NCBI GenBank assembly: GCA_949592205.1
Contig: CATIUR010000003.1
Coordinates: forward strand, 80,690,501 to 80,754,500
Length of the DNA: 64,000 bases
Direction: 5' to 3'
Source of the DNA: Helichrysum umbraculigerum
Lineage: Eukaryota; Streptophyta; Magnoliopsida; Asterales; Asteraceae
Under the pieces are notes generated by a model. The model did not search any database. It was given only the letters and a program-made list of their open reading frames with translations, and was not told the origin of the DNA. The position numbers were made by a program, and so were the translations under genes. Below are positions 1-10,045 of this stretch, one piece after another. The stretch's first letter is position 1, and every line of letters begins with the position of its first letter.

Positions 1-2
1 CC

Positions 3-839
3 GAAGTACCCAATGTCCCGCTGAACGAGGAATGTTCAGCTATCTTGAAAAATATCATTCCTGAAAAACTCGAAGATATCGGACGCTTTACTCTCCCCTG
101 TTCTATCTACAATTCAGGCATCATCTGTTCTCTTGCCGATTTAGGAGCTAGTGTCAATCTTATGCCATACTCGCTTTTCAAGAAGCTTGAGTTAGAAAAT
201 CTTCGACCTACCAAAATGACCATACAGCTTGCTGACCACTTAGTCAAATACCCTAGGGGAATAGTTGAAAATGTTTTAGTTAGGATTGACAAATTTCTTT
301 ACCCAGGAGATTTTGTTGTAATGGATATGCAGGAAGACGTACACATCCCAATCATACTAGGAATACCTTTCATGAATACGGCCAAAGCAATCATCAACGT
401 CTTCACACAGACCATCAGCTTGCAGTCTCAAGGAGAAACCATCACTTTCCATATTGACAATCCAAACGCTGGAGACCAAGCCGATATGTACATGATTTCC
501 ATGAAGACCACCAAAGACGAAGAAACTGTAAAGTCAATTAGTGAAAGGAAATCTAGAAAGGAGATAGCAATCACGCCATATTCTCCGATTGACCTCCGAC
601 GAATAGGACAAGAGATGAAAAATGCATCAACAAACAAACCAACGATGGAAGAAATAGAGAAGATAAAGATTGAAGAAGAAAACAAAAGAAGCACACCGCC
701 AACTAATTCGTTTACTGCTGAAGAAATGGCGGGAAGTAACCACAACCATCCCACAAGAAGAGAAACACTGGAGGAATATTCCAAACGCATCAGATACGCA
801 AACCATCTTAGAACACAACGAATACATCCAAAGATTTGA
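3..839 (+). pseudogene. Athila-type Gag-Pol fragment with aspartic protease
   Basis: The reading frame is open from base 3 and continues upstream of the window, so the protein is partial. The retropepsin core holds the active-site motif DLGASVNLMP (about 33 residues after the first Met at 45), then the flap-side strand with QLADHLVKYPRGIVE and the second hydrophobic strand with IILGIPF. These are characteristic of Athila proteases, and the catalytic Asp is present. After the protease the protein turns into a charged Lys/Glu-rich tail and stops at 837-839. The reverse transcriptase that should follow is missing, and the next coding stretch (from about 670) is in a different frame. I therefore treat it as a fragment of a defective element rather than a working gene. 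Confidence 0.75.
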
Positions 840-1819
840 CAATGTAGTAGGAGGAATAATCGACGTATTCAACATGCTTGCTCTTTCCCCTGCTGAACTG
901 CAATTCTGTCAACAATAGAAACGGACTTACGCTAGGATATACAATGCCCTTAAAAGATCTAACATCCCATTCACCTCAACGCAATGGGAGATGTTGGGAT
1001 CCATTAGAGCGCATATGAAAGAAACTACTGGACATCCAAGCAGTCGTGCCAACATCTTGATGATGAATGACCTCACATCATTGCTTGGCTTGCTAAATAG
1101 AGAAGATCACCTTAGTCCCAAAGAAAGTGGATATATGGTTATCAACTCCACTATTGAAAAACAAGTTGAGTTATTGATTGAAGAACTTACTGATCTTGTT
1201 TGGGAGGAATCAAGGCGCGAACGACCTTTTAGGGCCACACATGAATCACCACTTGATATCGCTACTTTTGTTACGATCCATCTACGGGAGATTCAACAGC
1301 GGAAAAGTAACTCCAGAACGAAGTGCATATTCAACTCAGGATGCAAGGAAATACTTCGACAACTTATTCTAGTTTTCTCAGAATCCGACTTTCCATTTAA
1401 CAACCATCAGCACCGGCAAATAGAGGACCTGTGCTCGTCCATCAAAAGATTCAACGGAGACCCCAAAACCGAGAATTATGAAGACATAAACTGCAATTAT
1501 TGGCGTTTGTATGCTCTCTCTCTAGCAAAACCCACCGCCAAGAGAGGTTGTTAGGACAAACACAACCACCATGATTGACGCTAGTGGGCCTGTGACTAAA
1601 GCAGTTGACTACATCAACTTCGAACTTCACGGACTTGCAAGGACAACTTCAGAACATCTTCAGAACTACAAAGCAGAATCAAGAGATAGTCCATTTGAAT
1701 TGATTACGACAATAGTCAATCATTTCATGAGAATCTATCCACCTCAATACACTTTTCCGCAACCTAGGGCCCACAACATCAACACAGTGGATCCCATGAA
1801 TGCATCCATCTCCATCTAG
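670..1819 (+). pseudogene. Broken late ORF of the Athila-like element, function unknown
   Basis: Two open stretches in one frame (670-918 and about 919-1554) are separated only by an in-frame TAG at 916-918. A third (1571-1819) follows in another frame. Together they suggest one protein of about 350-380 residues broken by a stop and a frameshift. The sequence is helical and charged, with no transmembrane segment or motif I recognise. It lies where Athila elements carry their third ORF, between pol and the polypurine tract, and so may correspond to that envelope-position ORF. No similarity to an envelope protein is visible to me, so the assignment rests on position only. Confidence 0.4.
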
Positions 1820-3403
1820 CTAGGAGAAAAGAAGTCGAGCTCTCGACTTTAAAAGAGCGCTGCTCGGGAGGCAACCCGTGTTTTTACATTTCTGCAATTT
1901 TACTTTCCAAGAAGTGATGAAATCTCCGACTATCTTTCACACTCGGATCATACGAAGCATGCTCCCGCCTGCAAGGAAATATCAACACCCGAAGAATCGT
2001 ATATCCGACGTGTTCACACCTACGAGACCAATCACAAGAAGACTTGATTGAAAGTGAACCTAACAAGATGATGTTCGGCAAACGCATACCAAGGAACACT
2101 TCAAATACCAGGGAGTACTTCTTTACCAGTCTCTTTCCTTCATTTTAAATATGCTATATCCACTATGCTTATCACTAAGTGTGGGATTCAAACCCAAAAC
2201 GCACACCGAAAGAATAACTCTTAGATGTTTCAAGTACTAAGTGTGGGATTTTACCCCAATCAGGCTTAGGATAACATCGAGGACGATGTTCCTTTAAGTG
2301 TGGGGTAGCAGTAGTTACACTACTGTAAAATAGATAATGGTATATTCTTGATTCTAAAGTCGTTGCTCTTTAAGACCGCCTTTCTCCAAAAAGTAAACAA
2401 AAATTTTCAAAATTTAGTTAAAAATATGTTGAAAATGAAAAATTTTTAGACGAAGAAAGATTTACTTTTGGGAAGAAGGACGAATAAAATACAAATTCTT
2501 TTGAAAAACCGGTTTAATAATCCCATAAAGAGCATCGTATGACTAAGCACACAACAAACCAACTTTCTATTCGTGAGGTATCTTGAGCCATATGAAAAGC
2601 ATTCACTTTTAATGCTTCACTTTTTCGATTCTTGAGTGTGCCGATGTATGCGTTTAGAATCAAAACTTGCTCCTGTTATGCATTTCGAATCCGAATTGGT
2701 AAGTAAAAAGGAGATCGAATCACATCATTCTTGAACCCTTCTATACACCCCAAAATAAACACGTCATCCCGTACCTACTCAAAAGCATCCCTCAAACTTC
2801 ATAAAAAGTTCCAAAGATGAAAGAAGAAAAGCTACAAGGATACGAAGTCAAAAATACCCAAGAAAATTTGAAGAAACGAAAGTCAAATGGAGGAAAAGAC
2901 TCCTTCCAAGAACCAAAAGAAAAGGGCGTCAATCATCCCAAAAAGTCAAAAACTTCAGCTTTCCCACTTCACCAAAAAGAAAATCCAACAAAATCCCCTC
3001 TCAAATCACCAACACCTCACTCCAAAACCCTACATCACTTCCCCTAGAATGATTGTGGCTAGATCGACTTCACGCTCACCAAAAAGGTAACGATTTGATT
3101 CTCGATCAAGCCTATGACGATAAACGATACATGACTGGCATTCTGAGTGATTGATTATAATAGAATAGGAAACCCTAAACACTTTGAGTGATTGGAGTGA
3201 CCACCCTGAGAGGATCGCCTAGTCATGTATCCAAGATCAAAGATCAAAAGCATGCTCCTAAAGATTACAACCATACTTTCTCAAGGAACAAATATTTTAT
3301 TTTTCCAAAACCCCCTTTAGTAAAAAGTTCCGTTTTAAAATATTTCATTATCTGCTTATCTTTAACCATGTTGAAATACGAGTTTGCTTGAGGACAAGCA
3401 AAG
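1820..3403 (+). other. Non-coding 3' region of the Athila-like element
   Basis: No convincing gene; the Lys-rich reading frames near 2817-3090 are low complexity. The stretch holds 'gggaggcaacccg' at about 1868, often seen after the last ORF of Athila elements, and repeated 'aagtgtggg' words near 2178, 2240 and 2298. Segments from about 2160 to 3403 are recognisably homologous, in reverse orientation, to 58850-60540 in the second Athila-like element (for example the block with 'gattctcgatcaagcctatg'). Confidence 0.6.
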
Positions 3404-3853
3404 TTCTATGTAACACCCTCAAATTTCGGTTTGCGGAAGCTGTCGGGTCGGGTGTTACTAAATCAAATATCACAGCATAAGATACATAATGAACGACTCT
3501 AAATGAGACGTTTGAAAATGGTTATACATTTCGTAGATAAAAATGTTTACAACGTTATAAGTTTAACAACAAATTCCAAATACATAATTGGAAAATATGA
3601 AAGTAAATGCAGAGTAGTCCCATTTATTGAAAATATGCGACTCGAACTAGTAAGATCTTGTAGTAATCCTAATCCTGCTGGGCACCTGAGAACACATGCT
3701 AAAACAGGTCAGCTATAAAGCTGGTGAGTTCATAGGTTTGTTAGTTGAAAACATAAAGTATAAATCTTGTATGTTTTGAGAAGTTGTTCAGAATCCACGA
3801 TTCTGATTTGTAGCAATTTGTAGATGTAATTACCAATGTGTAATTCGAAAGTT

Positions 3854-4400
3854 TAGGTATCTAATACCTAATCAATTGTAGTCCGTACCTAAGTACACAA
3901 TAATTGAGGCATACCTAGCCTGAATACCTATCTGGTATGAGTAAGTGTATAATGGGAGGCAATACCTGCCTAAGTTGTAACCAAATAACTGTATGACCAC
4001 GTCATATGATAGTAAGTAACTGTAGTCCCGCAGAACTATGATTTAATATATGAGGTGTTGCATCCAGCAACAAGTGATTGTAGATCCGCAGATCTATGTT
4101 TGAACGTTTAGCGTGTCCGTTTACCCGATTAGCATAAGCTAACCCGGACATTAATTGAGCTAACGGCCTCGCGTGGCAGCACCACCGATCCGTTAACTTA
4201 TTGTGAATCCCGAGTATAACTCGCTGATCCATTGATTGAAGTTTCGTCCACTGCAATACCGTGGTTTCGTTTTGTGCCCACTTTACCGTGGCATCGTTTG
4301 GTGCCCGCTGCAATACCGCGGCATCGTTTTTGGAATTGCTCGCAGCAATTTGTGATTGAGCCGGCAGTACAACGACATGCCCGACTAAGTTGTTTGAGAG
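3854..4400 (-). repeat. Chain of short perfect stem-loops in A 3' LTR
   Basis: Successive inverted repeats with different stems: TAGGTAT/ATACCTA at 3854-3870, GTAC/GTAC at 3885-3896, then ATACC/GGTAT, AGGCA/TGCCT, TATGAC/GTCATA, TGTTGC/GCAACA, TAGATC/GATCTA, TTAGC/GCTAA inside GTCCG/CGGAC, CCAC/GTGG twice, and AATTGCT/AGCAATT. Loops are mostly 3-8 bases. Some units are homologous to each other in the frame 'TGTAG..CTATG', so their stems have changed in a paired way. Copy in the 5' LTR: 18887-19433. Confidence 0.75.
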
Positions 4401-5237
4401 CCAGCAGTACTAGACATGCCTGACTAAGTAGATCGTATAATAGTATGTAGATATTCATCAGGTGACACCCCCACGGTTGGATTACATCCTGGGCCGGGGG
4501 ACCATCCCTGGTTGGATTACATCCTGAGCCAGAGTCGTCACCAGTTGAGTCGTATAGATATAAGAAGTCTGTACTAACTTGTAATAATATTGTATACTCC
4601 TAGCCTAAAGCCTAGCAAGTACATATAACGGAGTCTTGGGAAAATGTTCACTTAAGTTCAGTTCCCATTCTAGTGATAATGGAGTGTGTCGACAGTTTTA
4701 GTTCTTAAAGAATAACTAAACTTGTAACAGTATAAATGTTGTTCAGTGTAGGTAGAACTAACTAGTTCTAATGTATTCAATGTTATTGTCCCGTGACAAT
4801 ATGGCCAAAAGATTTCGATAACTAAATCAAGTTATGTGTTGGTAATCGTTTTCCAACGACCTAACCGGATACGATTGTAACCTATCTAGGTTAAGTATTG
4901 ATATTGTTCTAAAACAATATTGCGGGTGTAATTCCTAAGTATTACACATTTTGTATTACATACAGTAATAAAAATAGTTGTGATTTATAAACAATTATTT
5001 ATATAATTCGAAAACAGAAATTGAGCATGTGTTTCACCCCGAAAATAGTAAAACAGTTGAAAGAGTGGGGCTATGAAACTCACCTGTTAGTTGTTAGCGA
5101 TACGATGATATGCGCGTCGTCCGAATGGTAACCTTCTAATGTCCTAAACACGTGAGGTTGTATAAGTACGAGATCAAATAGTCTGACCAAGTAAGTCGTT
5201 CGAATGTTTGTTTGTCGCTTGGTTTTAAAGACCGTGT

Positions 5238-5348
5238 ACGGGGGTTCGGGGGCAACGCCCCTGATAGCGGGGTCCAAGGGGTGGCAACCCCTGGCGGGGT
5301 CCAAGGGGCAGAGCCCCTGGCTGGGGTCGAGCTGCCAGGTCAGCTTGG
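5238..5348 (-). repeat. G-rich inverted-repeat block in A 3' LTR
   Basis: About three imperfect tandem units of roughly 27 bp built around 'ggggtccaaggggcagag' and 'cccctgg', each able to fold as GGGG/CCCC hairpins. The last unit diverges to 'ggggtcgagctgccaggt'. The block is shared with the LTR of element F at 62076-62130, where only one unit is present. Confidence 0.8.
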
Positions 5349-5470
5349 AAAAATTTTATTTCTACTACTTTGCTTTAGAGAAAACGCATTCGAAATCCAA
5401 ATTCGGGTAAAATCGAGTGGTAAAATTTGGTTGTCAATACTTAGTGAAAAACATAGGTTTTTAAGGTTCT

Positions 5471-5703
5471 GCGACGTCAGATGCGACGTCAGATGCGACG
5501 TCAGATGCGACGTAGAGTCCTGCGTCGCTATGTGCGACATTCGCAATCTAATGCGACGTTGTGTCCTGCGTCGCAATGTGCGACGTAGAATTTGATGGCG
5601 ACGTAGGGGCTTACGTCGCATTATGCGACGTTGGGATGTTTTGCGACGTTGGCTGCGACGTTGGATGCGACGTCGCAGCACTGTTTTTGGTCCCTGCGAC
5701 GTA
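5471..5703 (-). repeat. GCGACGT palindrome array in A 3' LTR
   Basis: Twelve GCGACGT words plus reverse-complement forms (ACGTCGC, GCGTCGC) in about 230 bp. It starts with three 12-bp tandem units 'tgcgacgtcaga' that contain the palindrome GACGTC, and near the end has the palindrome GCGACGTCGC. The apparent Arg-rich reading frame across it is a by-product of the repeated word. Confidence 0.9.
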
Positions 5704-5858
5704 GCGGACTGATCGCCGGAGTTTGAGCCGAAAACGAGTTTTCCGGCCTCCGTTGAGTCTGATTCTTTTACCCAACTCTTATTTGAGTATTTTAAGCTTA
5801 TCTAAACCGCAAACAAGCAAAATAACAAAGTTTTGAGAGATTTCGAGAATTGTCGGAA

Positions 5859-5864
5859 ACTTAC
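5859..5864 (-). promoter_or_regulatory. Conserved donor-like GTAAGT site in A LTR
   Basis: The minus strand reads 'ggatttGTAAGTttccga'. The same block, preceded by 'cgatcacc' and 'tctacaat' words and 'tatcttttcgg', occurs in the LTRs of B (8440), D (28459) and F (62715-62720, minus). Conservation around a consensus 5' splice site suggests, but does not prove, that it is used. Right LTR copy: 20892-20897. Confidence 0.45.
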
Positions 5865-6411
5865 AAATCCGCGCGAGGAGAATCCGAAAAGATAGGATTG
5901 TAGATCGTTGCGTGGTGATCGTTTTTCCCTAAATGAGCTTGAAGATTTGAGGTCGTTTAGTGGTGTTAAATGGCGGATTTAGATGGCGGTGGTGTGATGT
6001 TAGAGAGAGAGATGAGAGAAAAGTTAGAGAAGAGAGAGAGTGAAAGAGGTGGAAATGAGAAAGGGGGAGGAGGTTTCCTCCTTTTTGACTGACTCGGTGG
6101 AGTCACCGTCTCCCAAATTGCAGTACAAAATACTCGTGTTTATTTATCCGATGTGATTTAAGATAACTTTTTAAGTTCAAAATTTTATTTATATTCTCTC
6201 GAAACGTTTTTGTACCGGAATATTTTATAAAAATATTATTTTGGGATTTAAGGTTTAATAATTTGTTTTCGCGCGATTTCGGATAATTAAAATGCGTTTT
6301 AAATTTAAACGACTTACATTTTTGAATATTTTGATGTAATCGCATATATATAATACAATTATTTGAAGTTAAATTTTGGCGCGAAAGTTGACTTTTTGAC
6401 CGGGTGTTACA

Positions 6412-6978
6412 TTCTCCCTCTGTTAAGGAAATTTCGTCCCGAAATTTAAAGTGATGTCGTGATCGCGTGGAGTCTGGGGAGCAATGCACGTACAAGAGAT
6501 TCATCGAGTAGATATTAGACATATCATGTCTTATAATGGAGTTGAAGGGCAGTCAATCCATGACTGGGTCGCGGTTTATCGTTGTAGTCATATTCTGACC
6601 GTATTATTTGTTTGGTGTATGATTATTTTGTGGTTATTCGGTAACCGTTTACGTCGTAGTCCATTCGGGACTAGAAGGTTGTCACATAGTGACCGTTTTG
6701 TAATTGGTTATATCAGGGCTGAGCTATTTATCGTTGAGTCGATTAGTCTACTGAAAGTAAACATTGAGTTTGGTTGGTGAGTGTTCTATCGATTGGTCTG
6801 CTGAAAGCAAACTTTGGGTTTTATGTGGGCCTAGGTCAACTAGCCCTAAGATGTGATCGACAATAAGTCGTTAAAATGATGGTGGGGACAATAAGTACAC
6901 GTTTAGCGAATCTATAATTGAAGAGTTATGTTTTCGAGGAGAAATTGTACTTACATTTTCGTTGGAGATTTATTTGAT
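6412..6978 (-). other. Element A polypurine tract and 3' untranslated region
   Basis: Directly next to the LTR the minus strand reads 'ttaacagagggagaa', the polypurine primer for plus-strand synthesis, preceded by the inverted repeat AAATTTCG/CGAAATTT that recurs before the tract in B, D and F. The rest, up to the gag stop, has no gene but holds several perfect stem-loops: AGACAT/ATGTCT near 6517, CAGTCA/TGACTG near 6550, GGTTA/TAACC near 6634 and TAGTCC/GGACTA near 6657. No trace of pol is present. Confidence 0.8.
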
Positions 6979-7653
6979 TTACTCGGAGTCGATTAAGTGA
7001 ATTTTGCGTCTTTTTGGGCAGTCCTTCTTGTAATGACCGGGTTCCTTACATTTGAAGCATATCCTTCGAGAGTCGGGATTGGCGGGAACTCTGCAGTCCC
7101 GGATTACGTGACCGTATCGTTGGCATCTTTCGCAGGGTAATCCGCATAATCCGTCGTGATGACGTTTACAGCCGTGACAAAATGGTTTGTTACCCGCATA
7201 GCCTTGTCTTTCGTTGGGTTCGACAGCATGGTACTTCAAGGGTTCAGGTTGATTGGTTGGATTTTGACTAGAGCTGGAATCCCCATTCCATTTCGTTAGG
7301 TTGTTTTCGGTTGCAGTGGCTTCGCGTCGTTCCCTCTGTGCCATAAGTCTGTGGGCCATACGAATGGCCTCTTCAATAGTAGCGGGTTTAGAGGCGGTGA
7401 CCATCCCCTCAATTAGTAGCGGGAGTCCACCGGTGTACCTTGCGATTTGTTGACTCTCAGGGTTTACTATAGTTGGGCACAAGTGTGCTAGTTGTTGGAA
7501 ACGAGTGGTATATGTTACGATATCATTGTCTTTTACGGTGAGGTGCCAAAGTTCGTCCTCAAGTTTGTGAAGTACTTCGATGGGACAATACTTGTCCTTC
7601 ATGATTCGTTTCAGGTCTTCCCACGGAAGTTTGTGAGCTGTGTCGATTCCTAC
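6979..7653 (-). pseudogene. gag: Element A Gag, C-terminal part
   Basis: C-terminal two thirds of Gag, continuous in frame with 16608-16909 once element B and one copy of CCTAC are removed. It contains the end of the capsid-like retrotransposon gag domain (QQLAHLCP and the helix with IEEAIRMAHRL), a linker, then three Cys/His clusters: CHGCKRHHDGLC, CERCQRYGHVIRDC and CFKCKEPGHYKKDC. The last two are canonical C-X2-C-X4-H-X4-C knuckles for binding RNA. The protein ends HLIDSE-stop, before any protease. Apart from the insertion, the frame (323 residues in total) has no stop or shift, so it was an intact Gag until B landed. Confidence 0.9.
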
Positions 7654-8087
7654 TGTAACAACCCCAAAATTAGGATCAATTTAAAATTTTCCTAATTACG
7701 TGATTATTACTTGTATATAATATGAAATAGGATTATATACGTTATTTACTTTATATATATATATATGGATGGAATATATATATATACGCGTATACGATTC
7801 GTACATATCGTATGAAACTACAATTGTACAAACTTGCGGACATTGGTAAAACAATTATTAAATAATGTGAGATTATTTAATTACTTTGACTACTACTCTA
7901 TATTATGTTTATAATGTAACGAAAACGTATGTTTTAACCCAAACGTTACCGAACTCTCCGAAAACTCGACCAACCGACAAAACAAAACAAAGTTACATTT
8001 TATAACTTAAAAACAAAGTATTTTATTAAAATGCTTCAACTAAATTATCGGATATTATTTCGTATTTAAAACGTATATTTAATCGCG

Positions 8088-8094
8088 TATAAAA
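8088..8094 (+). promoter_or_regulatory. Candidate TATA box in B LTR
   Basis: TATAAAA in an otherwise conserved segment, about 180 bp upstream of a CT-rich tract typical of plant transcription starts. The same box is at 14107-14113 (B right LTR), 28109-28115 and 41266-41272 (D LTRs). The start site itself cannot be seen. Confidence 0.4.
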
Positions 8095-8439
8095 TGATTT
8101 TTACGTTCAAACGGCCGGGGAAACGAACACCGCACGGAACGCGTACGCGAGGGAACAAAAATTGGTGAGATCCACACTTGGTGGACCCCACCAAAACCGG
8201 CCAAGACATGGGGCACCACCCCCATGCCCCTTTGATCACAAACATAACCAAACCACCCTCTCACTCAATCTCTCTCAACTCTCTCTCTCTACCCTCATCT
8301 CTCTCTCTATCTCGGTCACTCTCTCTCTCAAGAAAACACCCACAAAACGAGCTTGAATCACAAAACGGAAAGGAGCAACAACGATCACCGCAACGAGGGC
8401 TACAACTTCATCTTTTCGGTTTCGCGATTCGACAACTTT

Positions 8440-8445
8440 GTAAGT
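8440..8445 (+). promoter_or_regulatory. Conserved donor-like GTAAGT in B LTR
   Basis: Context 'caactttGTAAGTtttccg', homologous to the A, D and F sites. The right copy is at 14459-14464. Downstream candidate acceptors are CAG at 9721 (itself followed by GTGAGT) and TTCTCAG ending at 10297. Confidence 0.45.
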
Positions 8446-8724
8446 TTTCCGGCGACCCGAAACTTTTCCGATTACTTTTATTTTGCTAGATTATTGTTCC
8501 CCTAGCTAAATGATGTCCGAATACGTAATTAAAACTCGTTTTTGAACACGTTTACGAAAATGTCGGTTTTGGTCATTTTAAAGAAAACGACACCACAAAC
8601 ATTAAAAACGACTAACAATTGTTATTATGGACTTATTACAACATATTGAAGCTAGTATAAAAGTTCTAGACCCAACGGAAACCGGAAAATACGTTTTCGG
8701 AAACTAAATTTCCGAACAGACCTC

Positions 8725-9027
8725 TTGTGTCGCATCGGACCGAAATATCATGCGACACAACACTATGTCGCATGTTATGTCGCACGTTATGTCGCAATGT
8801 ATGCGACACAACGCTTATGTCGCATTATATGTCGTACCATCTACGACACAAAGTTTACCCATCGCTTGATTGCGACACAACGACTATGTCGTATCGTTGT
8901 GTCGTACCCTTGTCTGCGATACAATCATTGTGTCGCATAAACACCAAATCAGAAACAAATCCATACGACACAGACCTTATGTCGCATACGGTCTGCGACA
9001 CAAGCCTTGTGTCGCAGAAAGCCCAGA
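8725..9027 (+). repeat. TGTCGCA/TGCGACA palindrome array in B 5' LTR
   Basis: About 18 TGTCGCA-like words in both orientations within 300 bp, often paired as inverted repeats, such as TGCGACACAA...TTGTGTCGCA near 8992-9018 and ATGCGACA...TGTCGCAT near 8750-8771. Some words carry TGTCGTA variants, and each half of a pair tends to change together. Confidence 0.9.
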
Positions 9028-9169
9028 TCAGAAAACAAAATATATTCTAAGTGTTAGAATCACTTTTCAAATACTAAATCAAATACGATGCTACTTATAC
9101 CTGAAAATACTATACTTTTGAAAAGTATACAACAACACTTGAATACGTACAAGACGATACTAAACTAAC

Positions 9170-9378
9170 GTGAGATTTCACTCACACACGCGTACGAGAT
9201 TTCACTCGAAATACTTAGGAGATTACACTCCAACGAACATACACTTGTACATTACACGGGATTACATCCGATACAAACTTACAAGTTCACTCACTAGTTA
9301 CGTGCTGGATTACACGTTAACTGATACGAACATACATACGAATACTTACGAGGTTTCACTCGTACCCTTTGGGGTTTA
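9170..9378 (+). repeat. Stem-loop chain with constant loop in B 5' LTR
   Basis: Units with loop ATTTCA, ATTACA or GTTTCA and different stems: GTGAG/CTCAC (9170-9185), CGAG/CTCG, GGAG/CTCC, CGG/CCG, AACTT/AAGTT, ACGTG/CACGT, ACGAG/CTCGT and TGGG/CCCA. The loop is conserved while the stems covary. Right LTR copy 15189-15397; homologous chain in D at 29288-29440. Confidence 0.8.
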
Positions 9379-9924
9379 AGCCCATTGGAACTTACGCAAA
9401 CGATACATGTTGTAATACAAACAAACGATCATACGAGTATACTTTACAACTGTACCACTACTATGAATACATAATAATAATGGATGGAATTATTATTATA
9501 CTCCGATAACAAACGAACCGTACAACTTTTATACAAACTACGAGTTACAAACGATTACAAACTTACAAACAAACTAATGGACATTAACTAGTTTGGGAAC
9601 AACTAGCATGGATACTTTACAAGTATTCCATTTACTTACTAAACCTTGTGCGTATTAGGACGCTAAGGTTGCTAGTTCGGGATACTACTTGCTTACTTAC
9701 TGCATTATCTGCCAGACTCAGGTGAGTCTTACAGCCCCTACTTTACTGTTTTATACTCAGGGGTGAGATGCATTACTGTTTTACATGAACACACAAAACT
9801 TACTTGCTGCCATGATTTACTTACTGTACGAGATTAACGATACGCCAATTGCATGGGTTTACGACTAATCCAATGAAATCCTCCTGAACCATAGTTGTTA
9901 GTTATGTGATAAGCGCGAGTTTTA

Positions 9925-10045
9925 GTATATGGATCCATATGGGACTGACAATCCCCGCCCGGGGTAGCAAGCACTACCACGAACCGTTTCTGTAGAAACG
10001 GGCGTTTCTTACTCGTTCCGTATGAATGTTTTGGATTACATTCAT
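9925..10045 (+). repeat. Further hairpins in B 5' LTR
   Basis: ATATGGATCCATAT palindrome near 9930, CCCCG/CGGGG near 9954, GTAG/CTAC near 9964, perfect CCGTTTC/GAAACGG at 9984-10001 and TGAATG/CATTCA near 10022-10043. All are kept in the right LTR and nearly all in the D LTRs. Confidence 0.75.

Larger units (their letters stand above)
1..3408 (+). mobile_element. Athila-like Ty3/Gypsy element, internal 3' part (host of A)
   Basis: This is the 3' internal region of an Athila-type LTR retrotransposon, cut at the window edge. It runs from a retropepsin-like domain, through broken late ORFs, to a non-coding 3' region that ends in a sequence with 'ttgaggacaagcaaagttct', typical of the end of Athila internal regions. 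Element A (3409-21444) is inserted here. The 5-bp duplication TTCTA lies at 3404-3408 and 21445-21449, and the host resumes at 21450 with its polypurine tract and 3' LTR. Reverse transcriptase and integrase are not seen between protease and late ORFs, so the copy looks internally deleted and non-autonomous. Confidence 0.85.
3409..6411 (-). repeat. Element A 3' LTR
   Basis: Long terminal repeat of 3003 bp, same length as its partner. In transcription order (right to left) it holds: an AT-rich start, a GA/CT-rich tract (6000-6070), a conserved block ending in a GTAAGT donor-like site (5859-5864), a GCGACGT palindrome array (5471-5703), a G-rich inverted-repeat block (5238-5348), an AG/GTGAGT site (5078-5083), a chain of small stem-loops (3854-4400) and an acceptor-like CAG near 3686. 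Confidence 0.95.

Noticed and set aside
2817..3090. Lys-rich small frames in the Athila 3' region
   Set aside because: Low-complexity A-rich sequence in a region that is non-coding in the related copy at 58850-60540.
5340..5681. Arg-rich 113-codon reading frame on the minus strand (also 20373-20714)
   Set aside because: It only reflects the repeated GCGACGT word read in one frame; it lies in an LTR and has no codon or domain evidence.
8727..9050. Cys/Arg-rich reading frames over the TGTCGCA array in B (also 14746-15069, and the D array frames at 28765-29124 and 41881-42363)
   Set aside because: Repeat-derived periodic frames in several phases and strands; not proteins.
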